Source of the DNA: Branchipolynoe longqiensis
Lineage: Eukaryota; Annelida; Polychaeta; Phyllodocida; Polynoidae
DNA length: 64,000 bases
Assembly: GCA_030323885.1 (NCBI GenBank)
Contig: CM059190.1
Span: 102,904,483-102,968,482 of the forward strand
Reading direction: 5' to 3'
A program made the translations under genes and the position numbers. The notes below the pieces were generated by a model. The model had not been told where the DNA came from and searched no databases. It saw only the letters and a list, made by a program, of their open reading frames with translations. Shown piece after piece: positions 63,816 to 64,000 of the stretch; position 1 is the stretch's first letter, and each line of letters starts with the position of its first letter.

Positions 63816-64000
63816 AGCCAATGACTGGGGTTTTACTGCCTAGTAACAGCTGATGTGGTACCAGCGTTGTGACAGGTTGCACTTACTTTATGGTGGTTTT
63901 TATTGCTAGTGCAGCCATAGCTGGGATATACATATATATGATGTTATTGATTGGGGTTTTACTTCCTAGCAGGATTCAAGGGCAGATCAGGATGTGTTAC
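63816..64000 (-). mobile_element. Two SINE family 1 tail fragments
   Basis: GACTGGGGTTTTACTGCCTA to GTTGTGACAGG (63,823-63,880), and GATTGGGGTTTTACTTCCTA to CAGATCAGGATG (63,949-64,000), the second cut by the window end. Confidence 0.7.

Overview
This 64 kb window is eukaryotic, repeat-rich, intergenic-type DNA with no protein-coding gene, rRNA, tRNA gene or CRISPR array that I can support. The best guess is a mollusc (gastropod or bivalve). The basis is a tRNA-derived SINE whose body and 3' end (GTCGTTAAATAAAACAAAC) look like a SINE widespread in molluscs, recognised from memory and not searched. It sits among dense SINEs, decayed LINE reverse-transcriptase tails, many MITEs, TA microsatellites and satellite arrays. 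Nearly all long open frames lie inside tandem repeats and are artefacts of periodicity. The only real coding homology is to C-terminal ends of non-LTR retrotransposon polyproteins at about 1.69-1.89, 5.04-5.41, 6.19-6.39, 8.92-9.45, 23.3-23.7 and 56.5-56.9 kb, all broken.

Layout. 0-1.3 kb: 9-bp satellite. 1.4-9.3 kb: two near-identical blocks either side of a 500-N gap, most simply two overlapping contig ends (allelic copies) scaffolded in series. 9.5-13.5 kb: a TIR element, a CpG-rich stretch, a 10-bp satellite and CA-rich DNA. 13.7-18.3 kb: a MITE cluster (pogo-like, hairpin and ACGT-word elements) around a satellite with a 173-bp higher-order period. 19-28 kb: polypyrimidine tracts and satellites with 75-, 10-, 6- and 7-bp units, plus a G-rich tract. 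28-45 kb: dense SINEs and MITEs, many nested. 45.4-48.2 kb: a 42-48 bp repeat, a 17-bp satellite and a SINE tail that has become a tandem array. 48.4-50.4 kb: SINEs and GCATGC-word elements. 51-52.7 kb: adjoining 44-bp and 95-bp satellites. 53-61 kb: long polypyrimidine tracts, SINEs, a LINE relic and a CpG-rich promoter-like patch. 61.5-64 kb: SINEs, MITEs and a GGTGGCGCCACC family in TA repeats.

The most interesting signals are: (1) modular SINEs in which the same heads and tails recur in different combinations, including a LINE-derived 3' tail; (2) TIR elements whose bodies are built from reiterated short CpG-rich words, two of which share a TIR but have different bodies; (3) a family with almost perfect 129-bp hairpin arms; (4) a short family with a central GGTGGCGCCACC palindrome, about nine copies in 64 kb. 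All comparisons are by eye within the window; no database search was run.
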